A DNA stretch of 64,000 bases, from assembly GCA_013298145.1 (NCBI GenBank), contig JAAFJO010000003.1:1-64000 (forward strand), written 5' to 3'. The notes beneath the pieces are model-generated. The model was not told the DNA's origin. It ran no database searches and worked only from the letters and a program-made list of their open reading frames with translations. A program made the translations under genes and the position numbers. This DNA comes from Betaproteobacteria bacterium. Lineage in GTDB: Bacteria; Pseudomonadota; Gammaproteobacteria; Burkholderiales; Casimicrobiaceae. The stretch's first letter is position 1, and each line of letters starts with the position of its first letter. Below are positions 16,623-25,335 of the stretch, one piece after another.

Positions 16623-18680
16623 ATGTCCACCCCTCACGCTAATCCGCTACTTCGCGCATGGAGCACACCGTACGGGCTGCCCCCGTTTGCTGAAACTAGG
16701 CCGGAACACTACGCCCCCGCCTTTGAGCAAGCCTTCGCTCAGCACATCGATGAACTCCGCGCGATAGAGCAGAGAACAGCGGCGCCAAACTTTGCCAACA
16801 CCATCGTCGCATTTGACCGCGCCGGTTGGCTGTTCAATCGCCTCAACGACATGTTTGGCAATTTAACGGCGGCAGAGACGAATCCCGAGTTGCAGAAGGT
16901 CGAGCTCGCACTCGTGCCGAAAGTTGCGGCGCACAAATCGGCGATCTACATGAACGCGGCGCTGTTTGCCCGAATCGATGCCGTGAAGCATTCGCCTGAA
17001 GCGAAGTCGCTCTCGCGTGAGGATTCGCGGCTCTTGAATCGAATTCACTTTGACTTTGTTCGCCAGGGCGCAAAGATTGCCGCCGAATCGCGTGATCGCT
17101 ATGCGGCGAACGTCGCCAAATTGGCTGAACTCACAACGCAGTTCGCGCAAAACGTACTGAAAGACGAATCCGACTGGGCGCTGTGGCTCTCAAAGGAAGC
17201 GGATTTCGCGGGACTCTCTGCGTCGCAACGAGATGCCGCAAAAGCGGCCGCCGCCGAGCGCGGTAAGCCCGACGGCGCAGCGATTACGCTTTCGCGCTCC
17301 TCAGTCGTGCCATTTTTGACGTTCTCCGAGCGGCGCGATTTGCGGGAGCAGGCGTTTAATGCGCTGATTTCGCGAGGCACCCATGAAGGCGCTAGCGACA
17401 ACCGCGCGCTCGCCGTTGAGATCTTGAAGCTGCGCGCCGAGCAGGCCAAACTGCACGGCTACAAAACCTTTGCCGATTACGCGCTGGTTGATCGTATGGC
17501 GAAAACGCCAGCGGCGGCACGCGAGCTTTTGATGAAAGCGTGGGTTCCCGCAGCGGCAAAAATGAATGACGATGAGGCAGCGCTTGATGCGATGCGCATG
17601 AGTTACGGGCAGGCCGAGCCGCTTGCGAAATGGGATTGGCGTTTTTATGCGGAGAAAGTGCGTAAGGCGCGATTCGATTTGGATGACGCTGAGGTCAAGC
17701 CCTATTTCGAACTGAACGCGATGATTCGCGCGATGTTTGGCGTTGCCGGAAAGCTCTTCGGTTTATCGTTTGAAGAGAAGAAGGGGCTGTCGCTTTATCA
17801 CCCCGACGCGCGGTTGTTTGAAGTGAAGCGCGGCGATGCGCTCGTCGGCATTTTCATCTCCGACAACTTTGCTCGCCCGTCGAAGCAGGGCGGCGCATGG
17901 ATGAGTGCGTATCGCTCGCAGACGAAAAATACCGCGTCTGGCGCAGTGATTCCCATCGTTGGCAATCACAATAATTTCTCGAAGCCGCCAGAAGGCCAGC
18001 CTGCACTGCTTACCTTCGATGACGTTCGTACTTTGTTCCACGAATTCGGTCACGGCTTGCACGGGCTTCTTTCGAATGTGAGCTACGAAAAGCTCTCGGG
18101 AACGAATGTGCTGCAAGACTATGTTGAGCTTCCATCGCAGCTCTACGAACACTGGGCGCTGGAAGAAAGCGTATTGACTGAGTACGCGCGTCACTATCAG
18201 ACCAACGAGCCCATACCGGCCAGCTTGATTGAGCGCATCCGCGCTGCCGCTAACTTCAACAAAGCGTACGAAACGGTGGAGTACACCTCATCGGCGCTGG
18301 TTGATCTGGCGGTGCACGAGCGTGAGACCTACGAAAATTTTGATCTCGTTGATTTCGAGCGCGACGAGCTCACTCGCCTAGGCATGCCTGCGCGCGGCAA
18401 GATGATGCATCGCCTGCCGCACTTCCGTCACTTATTCTCCGGTGACTCGTACGCTGCGGGCTATTACGTGTACATGTGGGCCGAAGTGCTCGATGCCGAT
18501 GCGTTCGATGCCTTCGTGGAGGCGGGAAATTCCTTCGACGCCGCCACCGCAAAACGACTTCACGATTTCGTTTATTCAGCGGGCGACTCGATTGAACCCG
18601 CTGACGGCTATCGCGCGTTTCGTGGCCGCGATGCGAGCGTTGAGCCGATGCTCAAAAAGCGTGGCTTGATCGAAGCTTAA
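16623..18680 (+). CDS. prlC: Oligopeptidase A (M3 metallopeptidase)
   Basis: 685-residue cytoplasmic zinc peptidase that trims short peptides, including cleaved signal peptides. The ATG at 16623 (MSTPHANPLLRAWSTPYGLP) gives the usual start; an upstream in-frame start at 16542 adds 27 residues without family features. Seen: the zinc site HEFGHGLH with H473, E474 and H477, the third-ligand region LPSQLYEHWALEE, FARPSKQGGAWMSAYRSQ, and SGDSYAAGYYVYMWAEVL near the C-terminus. Full length for PrlC. Its TAA overlaps the TAA of the convergent gene at 18677 within TTAA, so the two transcripts converge with no spacer. Confidence 0.96.
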   Translation: MSTPHANPLLRAWSTPYGLPPFAETRPEHYAPAFEQAFAQHIDELRAIEQRTAAPNFANTIVAFDRAGWLFNRLNDMFGNLTAAETNPELQKVELALVPKVAAHKSAIYMNAALFARIDAVKHSPEAKSLSREDSRLLNRIHFDFVRQGAKIAAESRDRYAANVAKLAELTTQFAQNVLKDESDWALWLSKEADFAGLSASQRDAAKAAAAERGKPDGAAITLSRSSVVPFLTFSERRDLREQAFNALISRGTHEGASDNRALAVEILKLRAEQAKLHGYKTFADYALVDRMAKTPAAARELLMKAWVPAAAKMNDDEAALDAMRMSYGQAEPLAKWDWRFYAEKVRKARFDLDDAEVKPYFELNAMIRAMFGVAGKLFGLSFEEKKGLSLYHPDARLFEVKRGDALVGIFISDNFARPSKQGGAWMSAYRSQTKNTASGAVIPIVGNHNNFSKPPEGQPALLTFDDVRTLFHEFGHGLHGLLSNVSYEKLSGTNVLQDYVELPSQLYEHWALEESVLTEYARHYQTNEPIPASLIERIRAAANFNKAYETVEYTSSALVDLAVHERETYENFDLVDFERDELTRLGMPARGKMMHRLPHFRHLFSGDSYAAGYYVYMWAEVLDADAFDAFVEAGNSFDAATAKRLHDFVYSAGDSIEPADGYRAFRGRDASVEPMLKKRGLIEA

Positions 18681-19054
18681 GTTCCTTGACTTGCGGCTTC
18701 AAGCCGCAAGAGAACTGCTTTACAGCCCTCGCCCACGGATACGCCTAAAGCGAGCGCGTGAGCGTTTACGTGTGTGATAACACCGTCGCGCAGCGTGCTT
18801 GATGCCTCGCCGATACGAGCGCTCTCATGTGACACCGTGGCGGCCGCGATGCCGCTCGCGTCAAGCAACGCGAGCCCCGCGATGCCCGCCTGATCGAGAC
18901 CCACCCCCGCGTCATTAAACACAACGAACGCGGGCGTGTGGGCGAGCGCGAAGCGCGCTGCACTTACGCCGCCGTGCGAGCCAGAAACGACGAGCGCTCC
19001 CTTCATCGCGGGCGAAATTTCTGCAATGCTGTCCAGAAGAATCACGTTTCGCAT
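18677..19054 (-). CDS. Conserved protein of unknown function with SGSHGG motif
   Basis: 125 residues, no named family recognised. The protein is made of compact strand-helix units: RNVILLDSIAEISPAMKGAL, VVSGSHGGVSAARFAL, PAFVVFNDAGVGLDQAGIAG LALLDASGIAAATVSHESARIGEA, then a alanine-rich C-terminal half. The SGSHGG loop, NDAGVG and SHESARIGE look like conserved active-site or ligand-binding loops of a small alpha/beta enzyme. From memory, similar unannotated proteins occur in Burkholderiales. It diverges from the aminotransferase gene (38-base gap) and runs into prlC tail to tail with overlapping stops. Confidence 0.75.
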   Translation of the reverse strand: MRNVILLDSIAEISPAMKGALVVSGSHGGVSAARFALAHTPAFVVFNDAGVGLDQAGIAGLALLDASGIAAATVSHESARIGEASSTLRDGVITHVNAHALALGVSVGEGCKAVLLRLEAASQGT

Positions 19055-19092
19055 GCTGGTTGATTGGTTCAGCGCTTCCCTAAAATCTGCTG

Positions 19093-20259
19093 ATGAACTC
19101 GATTGTCATACAAAGCAAGCTGCCGAAGGTCGGCACCACGATTTTTTCTGTGATGTCTGCGCTCGCAACGAAACATCAGGCGGTGAATTTGGGGCAAGGA
19201 TTTCCTGATTTCGATTGCGATCCGCGGCTCGTTGATGCGGTCACAGCGGCGATGAAAAGCGGTCATAACCAGTACCCACTGATGACCGGAAATCCGCGAT
19301 TGCGTGAACGTGTCAGTGCGAAATTTGAAGCGATCCACGGTGTTCGCTACGACGCGACGAACGAGATCACCATCACGGCGGGCGCCACCCAAGCGATTCT
19401 TTCGACGCTGCTTGCGATCGTGCGCACCGGCGATGAGGTGATCGTGCTCGAACCCTGTTACGACAGCTACATCCCAAACATTGAACTCGCAGGCGGCGTC
19501 GCCGTGCCAGTTCATTTGAAACACGGAACGTTTGAGCCAGATTTCGATGCGATCTCGCGCGCGATCAGTGCCAAAACTCGTGCGATCATCGTTAACACGC
19601 CGCACAATCCGAGCGGTCGCACGTGGTCGCGCGAACACTGGAATCGTCTGGCCGATTTGATCGAGAACCGCGACATCTTTCTCATTTCGGATGAGGTCTA
19701 CGAACACATGGTGTTTGATGATCAAGCGCACTTAAGCGCAGTATGCGACGCGCGCTTACGTGATCGCAGTTTTGTCATTTCTTCGTTCGGAAAGACATTT
19801 CATGTCACCGGGTGGAAGATTGGTACCGTCTGCGCCCCTGCCGCATTGACCACTGAATTCCGGAAGGTCCACCAGTACACCGTCTTCACAGCAAACAGCG
19901 TGATGCAGGAAGGCATCGCAAACTACCTGCTTGATCCCGCGCCCTACCGAGACCTCCCGACGTTCTACCAAGCAAAGCGTGACCGGTTCGTCGCCGCGCT
20001 GGTGACAACGCCGCTTCGTATGCTGCCCTGTGAAGGCAGCTATTTCGTCTGCGCTAACTATGCCGATGTGCCCGTGTTACGCGATTTGAGTGAACGCGAA
20101 TGTGCAGAGTGGATGACCGCAGAGCTGGGCGTGACGCCGATTCCTGTCAGCGCCTTTTACTCGTCGCCAACAGAGCAACAAACCATCCGCTTTTGCTTCG
20201 CGAAACGGGACGAAACGCTTGACGAGGCCGCGCGTCGATTGACCAAACTCGCTCTATAG
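19093..20259 (+). CDS. ybdL: PLP-dependent methionine aminotransferase-like enzyme (YbdL type)
   Basis: 388-residue class I aminotransferase, fold type I. Seen: VNLGQGFPDFDCDPRLVDAV (substrate loop), TAGATQAILSTLL (phosphate-binding), VNTPHNPSGRTWSREHWNRL with the family NPxG, SDEVYEHMVFD with the aspartate that contacts the pyridine nitrogen, and SSFGKTFHVTGWKIG with the Schiff-base lysine. The LPKVGTTIFSVMSALATKHQ start is typical of YbdL/kynurenine aminotransferase III relatives, which prefer methionine and aromatic residues. The final arginine RFCFAK is also present. Divergent from the SGSHGG gene. Confidence 0.9.
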   Translation: MNSIVIQSKLPKVGTTIFSVMSALATKHQAVNLGQGFPDFDCDPRLVDAVTAAMKSGHNQYPLMTGNPRLRERVSAKFEAIHGVRYDATNEITITAGATQAILSTLLAIVRTGDEVIVLEPCYDSYIPNIELAGGVAVPVHLKHGTFEPDFDAISRAISAKTRAIIVNTPHNPSGRTWSREHWNRLADLIENRDIFLISDEVYEHMVFDDQAHLSAVCDARLRDRSFVISSFGKTFHVTGWKIGTVCAPAALTTEFRKVHQYTVFTANSVMQEGIANYLLDPAPYRDLPTFYQAKRDRFVAALVTTPLRMLPCEGSYFVCANYADVPVLRDLSERECAEWMTAELGVTPIPVSAFYSSPTEQQTIRFCFAKRDETLDEAARRLTKLAL

Positions 20260-20462
20260 CTTTTGCGGTTTTGTTCCTATTTAACTTGGGTTAGCGCTTG
20301 TTTTTATATCTAAGCAAAAGCAAAAAATTTGTTCATTCAGCCGTGCTTCTTTTAAGGCTAGCGCGTAAAAGCCAATTAGGCGAGCGTCAGCCGTCTCAAT
20401 CTCGTTTGCGCTCAGCCGCATGCGAGGTATCCTCCCGCCCTCCCTTCTTGCTGCAATCCGTC

Positions 20463-22610
20463 ATGCGAATCTCAAAGCGAACTCTGCTTATTTCCGCGCT
20501 CACGTCGGTGCTGACTACGTTTTCTATGTCTCATCAAGTCGCCGCGCAACTTTCTTACCCCACCACGCGCAAGGTGGATCATGTCGACACCTACCATGGT
20601 GAAAAAATCGCCGATCCGTATCGTTGGCTTGAAGACGACAACAGTGCAGAAACAAAGGCATGGGTTGTCGCGCAAAACGAACTCACTCGTAAATATCTCG
20701 ATGCACTGCCGAAGCGTGCTGACATTCAAAAACGCTACACCGCACTCTATAACTTTGAAAAATACAGCACGCCTTGGAAAGAAGGCGGGCGCTACTTCTG
20801 GTCGCGCAACGACGGGCTGCAGCAGCAATACGTCTTCTACGTGGCCGAGAGTTTGAATGCAACGCCACGTGTACTTCTCGACCCGAACACATTGTCGAAC
20901 GACGGTACGGTTTCGATCGCGTTCACGAGCGTGAGTCGCGATGGCAAACGTCTCGCGTATGGCCTGTCTTCTGCCGGATCCGACTGGACTGAGATTCGTG
21001 TTCGCGACATCGATTCAGGCAAGGATTTGCCGGATCGAATTCAGTGGGTGAAATTCTCAAGCGCAGAGTGGTCTGCCGATGGGAAGGGATTCTTCTACGG
21101 CGCTTACGACGCGCCAAAGCCCGGTGAAAAATTGACCGGGCAGAATTATTTTCAAAAACTCTATTACCACCGCCTGGGCACACCGCAGTCGAAAGACGTT
21201 TTGGTGTATGAGCGCAAGGATCAAAAGGAATGGGGATTTGGCCTCACGGTTGCCGAGGATGCCAAACATCATTTCCTATTCGTATGGCGCGGATCGGAGA
21301 GAAAGAACGGCCTGCTTTGGGCACCTGCAGGCAAAGGCAGCAAGGCGATTCCGAAAGCCAATGATTTCCGCACGCTGACGCTCGATTTCGATGCCTCGTA
21401 CGAAGTGATTGGCTCTCGCGGTAATTCGGTCTGGGTAAAGACTAATCTCGACGCGCCGCTCGGGCGCGTGATCGAGATTGATCTCACGCGACCGGACAAA
21501 AAGCACTGGAAGACCGTCGTCGCCGAATCGAAGCAAACGCTCGAATCGGCAAGTGTCGTGGGCGGCGTGATCGTTGCGCAGTATTTGCGCGATGCGCGGA
21601 GCGTGGTCGAGCGTTTTGCGCTCGATGGAAAATCGCTCGGCGAGGTGGCGCTTCCCGGCGTGGGCTCGGCGGGCGGCTTCGGCGGCAAATCGCGCGATCC
21701 AGAGACGTTCTTTGCCTTCACCAGCATGACCGAGCCGAGCACGATTTTCCGCTATGACGTAGCGAAGAACGAGTCCAGCGTATTCCGCAAACCAAAAATC
21801 GCGTTTGATAGCGCCAAGTACGAAACCAAACAGGCCTTCGTCACGAGTAAAGACGGCACCCAAGTTCCGATCTTCATTGCGCAGCGCAAAGACATCAAAC
21901 TTGATGGCAACAATTCCGTGATCGTTTCGGCTTACGGCGGTTTCGGCGTGTCCACCACGCCGTCGTTTCGTGTAACCGCAGCAACGTGGATGGACATGGG
22001 CGGCGTTTTCGTCGAGGCGGCGATTCGTGGCGGTGGCGAATATGGCAAGGCTTGGCACGATGCTGCGAAAGGCGCGAAACGCCAAAACGCCTACGACGAT
22101 TTCATCGCCGTCGCTGAGTGGCTCGCGAAGACGGGCTACAGCAAACCAGAAAAGATTGGCGTAACCGGAGGGTCGAACGGTGGCCTACTCATTGGCGCCG
22201 TGGTGAATCAACGCCCCGACGTGTTCGGTGCCGCAGTGCCGGAGGTGGGCGTAATGGACATGCTTCGATTCCACAAATTCACAATCGGTTGGGCGTGGGT
22301 TGACGAATACGGCAGCTCCGACAAAGCCGAAGATTTCGCGCATTTGAAACGCATCTCCCCGCTGCACAATATTCGTAGCGGCGTGAAGTATCCGCCGATC
22401 CTAGTGATGACCGCCGATCATGATGATCGCGTCGTGCCCGCGCACAGCTTCAAGTACGCCGCGACGTTGCAGGCAACGGATACTGGCAACGCGCCAAAAC
22501 TCATCCGCATTCAAACCAGTGCGGGGCACGGCGCGGGAACGCCCACCTCGAAAATCATCGAGGAGCGCAGCGATGTGCTGGCGTTTTTCGCTCATTCACT
22601 TAAGATGTAG
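20463..22610 (+). CDS. Secreted prolyl oligopeptidase (S9A serine peptidase)
   Basis: 715 residues from the ATG at 20463. An N-terminal signal peptide (basic MRISKRTLLISALTSVLTTF, then a likely AxA cut before QLSYP) sends it to the periplasm. The beta-propeller domain starts with the signature DPYRWLEDDNSAETKAWV; the alpha/beta-hydrolase domain has the nucleophile in GVTGGSNGGLL (S571), the acid in MTADHDDRVVP, and the base in TSAGHGAGTPTSK (H689). These fit POP, which cleaves small peptides after proline. Length and spacing match the family. A 203-base AT-rich gap separates it from ybdL. An upstream in-frame start at 20298 would remove the signal peptide from the terminus and is not favoured. 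Confidence 0.94.
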   Translation: MRISKRTLLISALTSVLTTFSMSHQVAAQLSYPTTRKVDHVDTYHGEKIADPYRWLEDDNSAETKAWVVAQNELTRKYLDALPKRADIQKRYTALYNFEKYSTPWKEGGRYFWSRNDGLQQQYVFYVAESLNATPRVLLDPNTLSNDGTVSIAFTSVSRDGKRLAYGLSSAGSDWTEIRVRDIDSGKDLPDRIQWVKFSSAEWSADGKGFFYGAYDAPKPGEKLTGQNYFQKLYYHRLGTPQSKDVLVYERKDQKEWGFGLTVAEDAKHHFLFVWRGSERKNGLLWAPAGKGSKAIPKANDFRTLTLDFDASYEVIGSRGNSVWVKTNLDAPLGRVIEIDLTRPDKKHWKTVVAESKQTLESASVVGGVIVAQYLRDARSVVERFALDGKSLGEVALPGVGSAGGFGGKSRDPETFFAFTSMTEPSTIFRYDVAKNESSVFRKPKIAFDSAKYETKQAFVTSKDGTQVPIFIAQRKDIKLDGNNSVIVSAYGGFGVSTTPSFRVTAATWMDMGGVFVEAAIRGGGEYGKAWHDAAKGAKRQNAYDDFIAVAEWLAKTGYSKPEKIGVTGGSNGGLLIGAVVNQRPDVFGAAVPEVGVMDMLRFHKFTIGWAWVDEYGSSDKAEDFAHLKRISPLHNIRSGVKYPPILVMTADHDDRVVPAHSFKYAATLQATDTGNAPKLIRIQTSAGHGAGTPTSKIIEERSDVLAFFAHSLKM

Positions 22611-22649
22611 CGCTCATTTCGTAACTGCTCGTTGATACGAGCGCCAGCT

Positions 22650-25268
22650 ATGCACAAACTGCTCAATTTCGTTCGTGCGCTGTGCGCCCTATTTCTGGCG
22701 GGCGTCGGCGTTGCCGATGCCGCAGTGACGCCGATCGGAACGCCGGTAAGCCAGCTCGCGGTGAGCAATACGCTCACGGGCGTCACGATTCCGTCGGGCA
22801 GCAATCGCTTGCTCGTAGTGGCTGCATCTGATCCGCAAACGAACAACGTTTCTAGCGTCACGTTTGCGGGCGCACCACTCACCCGTGCGACGCAAGTCAC
22901 AGATGGCAGCTCGGTTTCCTCGATCTGGTATCTCGCGCTTGGAACCGGTGGCAGCAGCACAACCGGTTCGGTCGTGATGTCGAGCTTGGGCACGGAAAGG
23001 CGTTTCCTCGCGGCGGCGGTTTACAGCGGCGTCAATCAAACCACACCCGTCGCTGCAGGGCCGAGCGGTCAGGGCGCAGGTAGCAGCTCGCTCAGTGTGA
23101 GCAGCGAAGGCGGTGATCTCGTCTTTGATTTATTTGACGCGCTCCGCACCAATACCGCTCCTGCGATTTCCATTGGTAGCGGACAGACGCTGGTATCGCA
23201 AGGAAGCGGTTCGATACTCTCCGATTTCCTCGGGTATCGCACGAGCACCGAGCTGGGCGCAACATCAACAACGATGAGTTGGACGTCTACCAACTCGCGT
23301 TACTTGCACGCTACGATCAACATCAATCAACAGCTCTTGCCAGATCTCACGCTTGCGAGCGCAGCTGTCGGCAGTACGTTTGTTCGGGGTAGCGCAGCGT
23401 CGTTTCAGTTGACAGTTAGCAACAGTGGCCTCGCCGCCACCACTGGAAGCTACAGCGTCGCCGCAACGATGCCAACGGGGCTCACAGCTGTGAGCGCAAG
23501 CGGTAGCGGTTGGTCGTGCACGGTCCCAAGCGGCGCAAGCTTTAGCTGTATCCGAAGCGGCGTCATTTCCGCGAGCGCGACCGCGCCGCCGATCACGCTC
23601 TCGACGACCATCGCGCTGAACGCGCCAAGTGCAATTCAACTCGTTTCAACCGCGTCGGGTGGCGGCGAATCCGAGACTGGCAATAACGCAGCGACGACGA
23701 CTCTTTCCGGCATCGCCACGCCAGTCAGTGTGAACGTGCCACCCGCAGCAAGCTTTGCGCTTAACTCAGTGAACTACACCGGGACTCAGACCGTAAATCT
23801 GGTTCCGGGAAGCTATGTATTGAGTACAACAACTCCGCAAGCGGCGGGCGTGGGAACGCGGCTTGTGCTCACGAGTTGGTCTGACGCTGGCGCGATCTCC
23901 CACTCGATAACAGTTGGAACTTCACCACTCAGCATCACAGGAACCTTCACCACGCAGCACCAATTGACCACCGCTATCGTTGGCATGGGAACGATCACGC
24001 CTGCAAACGGATCTTTTTTTAACGAAGATACCGTGGTGAATCTCAGCGCAACGCCAAGTTCGGGTTGGAGCTTTGTGAATTGGACGGGGCCTGTTGCGAA
24101 TACGACATCTGCAAACACGACGGTGACGCTCGATGCTCCGAAAGCGGTGACCGCAAATTTCACCAATCTTCGAAACGTAACAATCAATGTGCCCGTCGGT
24201 ATCGGCTTTCGGTTGAACAACGTTGACTACGTTGGCTCGCAAACAGTCGTCCTAGCGTCGGGAAGCTATGTGCTTTCTACGACGACGCCGCAATCGCTCG
24301 GCGCAGGCAGGCGTGCCGTGTTCAGCAGCTGGTCAAACGGCGGCGCGATTGCGCAGACAATCACCGTAGGCGTTTCTGGTTTAACCGTCACAGGTAACTT
24401 CACGACGCAGAATCAGCTCACGATGATCGCGGGTGTGGGAGGCACTGTAACGCCTGCGACGGGTACGTTTTTTGACTCGGGCAGCGTCGTCAACATTTCT
24501 GCTACGCCAAGCGCTGGCTTCGTGTTTACCGGCTGGACTGGCGCGGTCGCGAATCCTGCTGCCGCCGCAACAACGCTAACGCTCGATGTCCCGAAAACCG
24601 TTGAAGCACGGTTTGCTAGTTTCCCCACGCTTGGCGCAAGTCCGACCGACGTTACGCGCCGTGAAGGCGCCACAGTAAGCTTCACGGCGTCGGCGAGTGG
24701 TACGCCGCCCCCCAGCGTTCAATGGCAGCTCAGCACGGATGGCGGCGCGTCGTTCAACGACATATCCGGCGCGACGAGTTCAACGTTGAGCTTCACCACG
24801 CAGCTCGCAGACAACGGCCTGCGTTATCGCGCGGTGTTCACGAACGGAGCGGGCAGCGTTAACTCTTTGTCTGCGCTACTAACGATTAACAATGGCGGCA
24901 TACTCAATATCGACAACAGCGACGCCAACACCACCTACGACGCGGCCACTGATGGCGTTTTGTTGATTCGCTATTTGCTCGGCTTGCGCTCGGCAGAACT
25001 GATTGCTGGCGCGCGTGGCAACGGGGCGGCGCTCCGAGATGCCGACCAGATCGCTCAACACATTCAGTCAAACCTTCTGTTGTTCGATGTCGATGGCGAT
25101 GGCGCAACACGCGCGCACACGGATGGCTTGATGATCCTGCGTCGGCTGCTCTCGCCAAGCAGCGCGCCAAGCAATGCGAGCGCCAGCGCTGCGATTACGG
25201 CGAACGCCAAGAATTCGTCACGCACGGACGAAGCGGTGGTCACGGCGATTGATGCGCTGAAGCCGTAA
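22650..25268 (+). CDS. Large modular secreted protein with tandem beta repeats, Ig-like and dockerin-like domains
   Basis: 872 residues, unrecognised as a whole. Seen in order: signal peptide (LLNFVRALCALFLAGVGVAD ending in ADA); a serine/threonine-rich N-domain to about 228; a CARDB/DUF11-like domain (DLTLASAAVGSTFVRGSAAS) to about 345; two tandem copies of a roughly 150-residue unit (359-509 and 510-657), each ending in an InlB B-repeat-like half (GTITPANGSFF, ATPSSGWSFVNWTG); an Ig-like domain (about 658-755); and a dockerin-like end with two duplicated calcium-loop helices (NSDANTTYDAATDGVLLIRY and FDVDGDGATRAHTDGLMILR). There is no sorting signal such as PEP-CTERM. A role in adhesion or cell-surface assembly is inferred. 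The start at ATG 22650 is chosen over a TTG at 22632. Confidence 0.8.
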   Translation: MHKLLNFVRALCALFLAGVGVADAAVTPIGTPVSQLAVSNTLTGVTIPSGSNRLLVVAASDPQTNNVSSVTFAGAPLTRATQVTDGSSVSSIWYLALGTGGSSTTGSVVMSSLGTERRFLAAAVYSGVNQTTPVAAGPSGQGAGSSSLSVSSEGGDLVFDLFDALRTNTAPAISIGSGQTLVSQGSGSILSDFLGYRTSTELGATSTTMSWTSTNSRYLHATININQQLLPDLTLASAAVGSTFVRGSAASFQLTVSNSGLAATTGSYSVAATMPTGLTAVSASGSGWSCTVPSGASFSCIRSGVISASATAPPITLSTTIALNAPSAIQLVSTASGGGESETGNNAATTTLSGIATPVSVNVPPAASFALNSVNYTGTQTVNLVPGSYVLSTTTPQAAGVGTRLVLTSWSDAGAISHSITVGTSPLSITGTFTTQHQLTTAIVGMGTITPANGSFFNEDTVVNLSATPSSGWSFVNWTGPVANTTSANTTVTLDAPKAVTANFTNLRNVTINVPVGIGFRLNNVDYVGSQTVVLASGSYVLSTTTPQSLGAGRRAVFSSWSNGGAIAQTITVGVSGLTVTGNFTTQNQLTMIAGVGGTVTPATGTFFDSGSVVNISATPSAGFVFTGWTGAVANPAAAATTLTLDVPKTVEARFASFPTLGASPTDVTRREGATVSFTASASGTPPPSVQWQLSTDGGASFNDISGATSSTLSFTTQLADNGLRYRAVFTNGAGSVNSLSALLTINNGGILNIDNSDANTTYDAATDGVLLIRYLLGLRSAELIAGARGNGAALRDADQIAQHIQSNLLLFDVDGDGATRAHTDGLMILRRLLSPSSAPSNASASAAITANAKNSSRTDEAVVTAIDALKP
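23724..24620 (+). repeat. Tandem in-gene duplication of a ~450-bp coding unit
   Basis: Two adjacent copies, 23724-24176 and 24177-24620, encode similar ~150-residue units of the modular secreted protein. Shared parts include SGSYVLSTTTPQ (GSYVLSTTTPQ in copy 1), the W-S-x-A/G-G-A-I block, TFTTQ/NFTTQ, and ATPS-G-x-x-F-W-TG. The DNA has drifted, so this is an old duplication kept by selection on domain structure. Confidence 0.85.
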
Positions 25269-25335
25269 CTTCGCGCAAAGAACGTTCTAAAATCGAGGCT
25301 CCGCGGAATAAATATCCGCCCTTCGAGGATTGTCG

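Noticed and set aside
21276..22085. 269-codon frame opposite the prolyl oligopeptidase
   Set aside because: Shadow of the conserved peptidase; Arg/His-rich without motifs.
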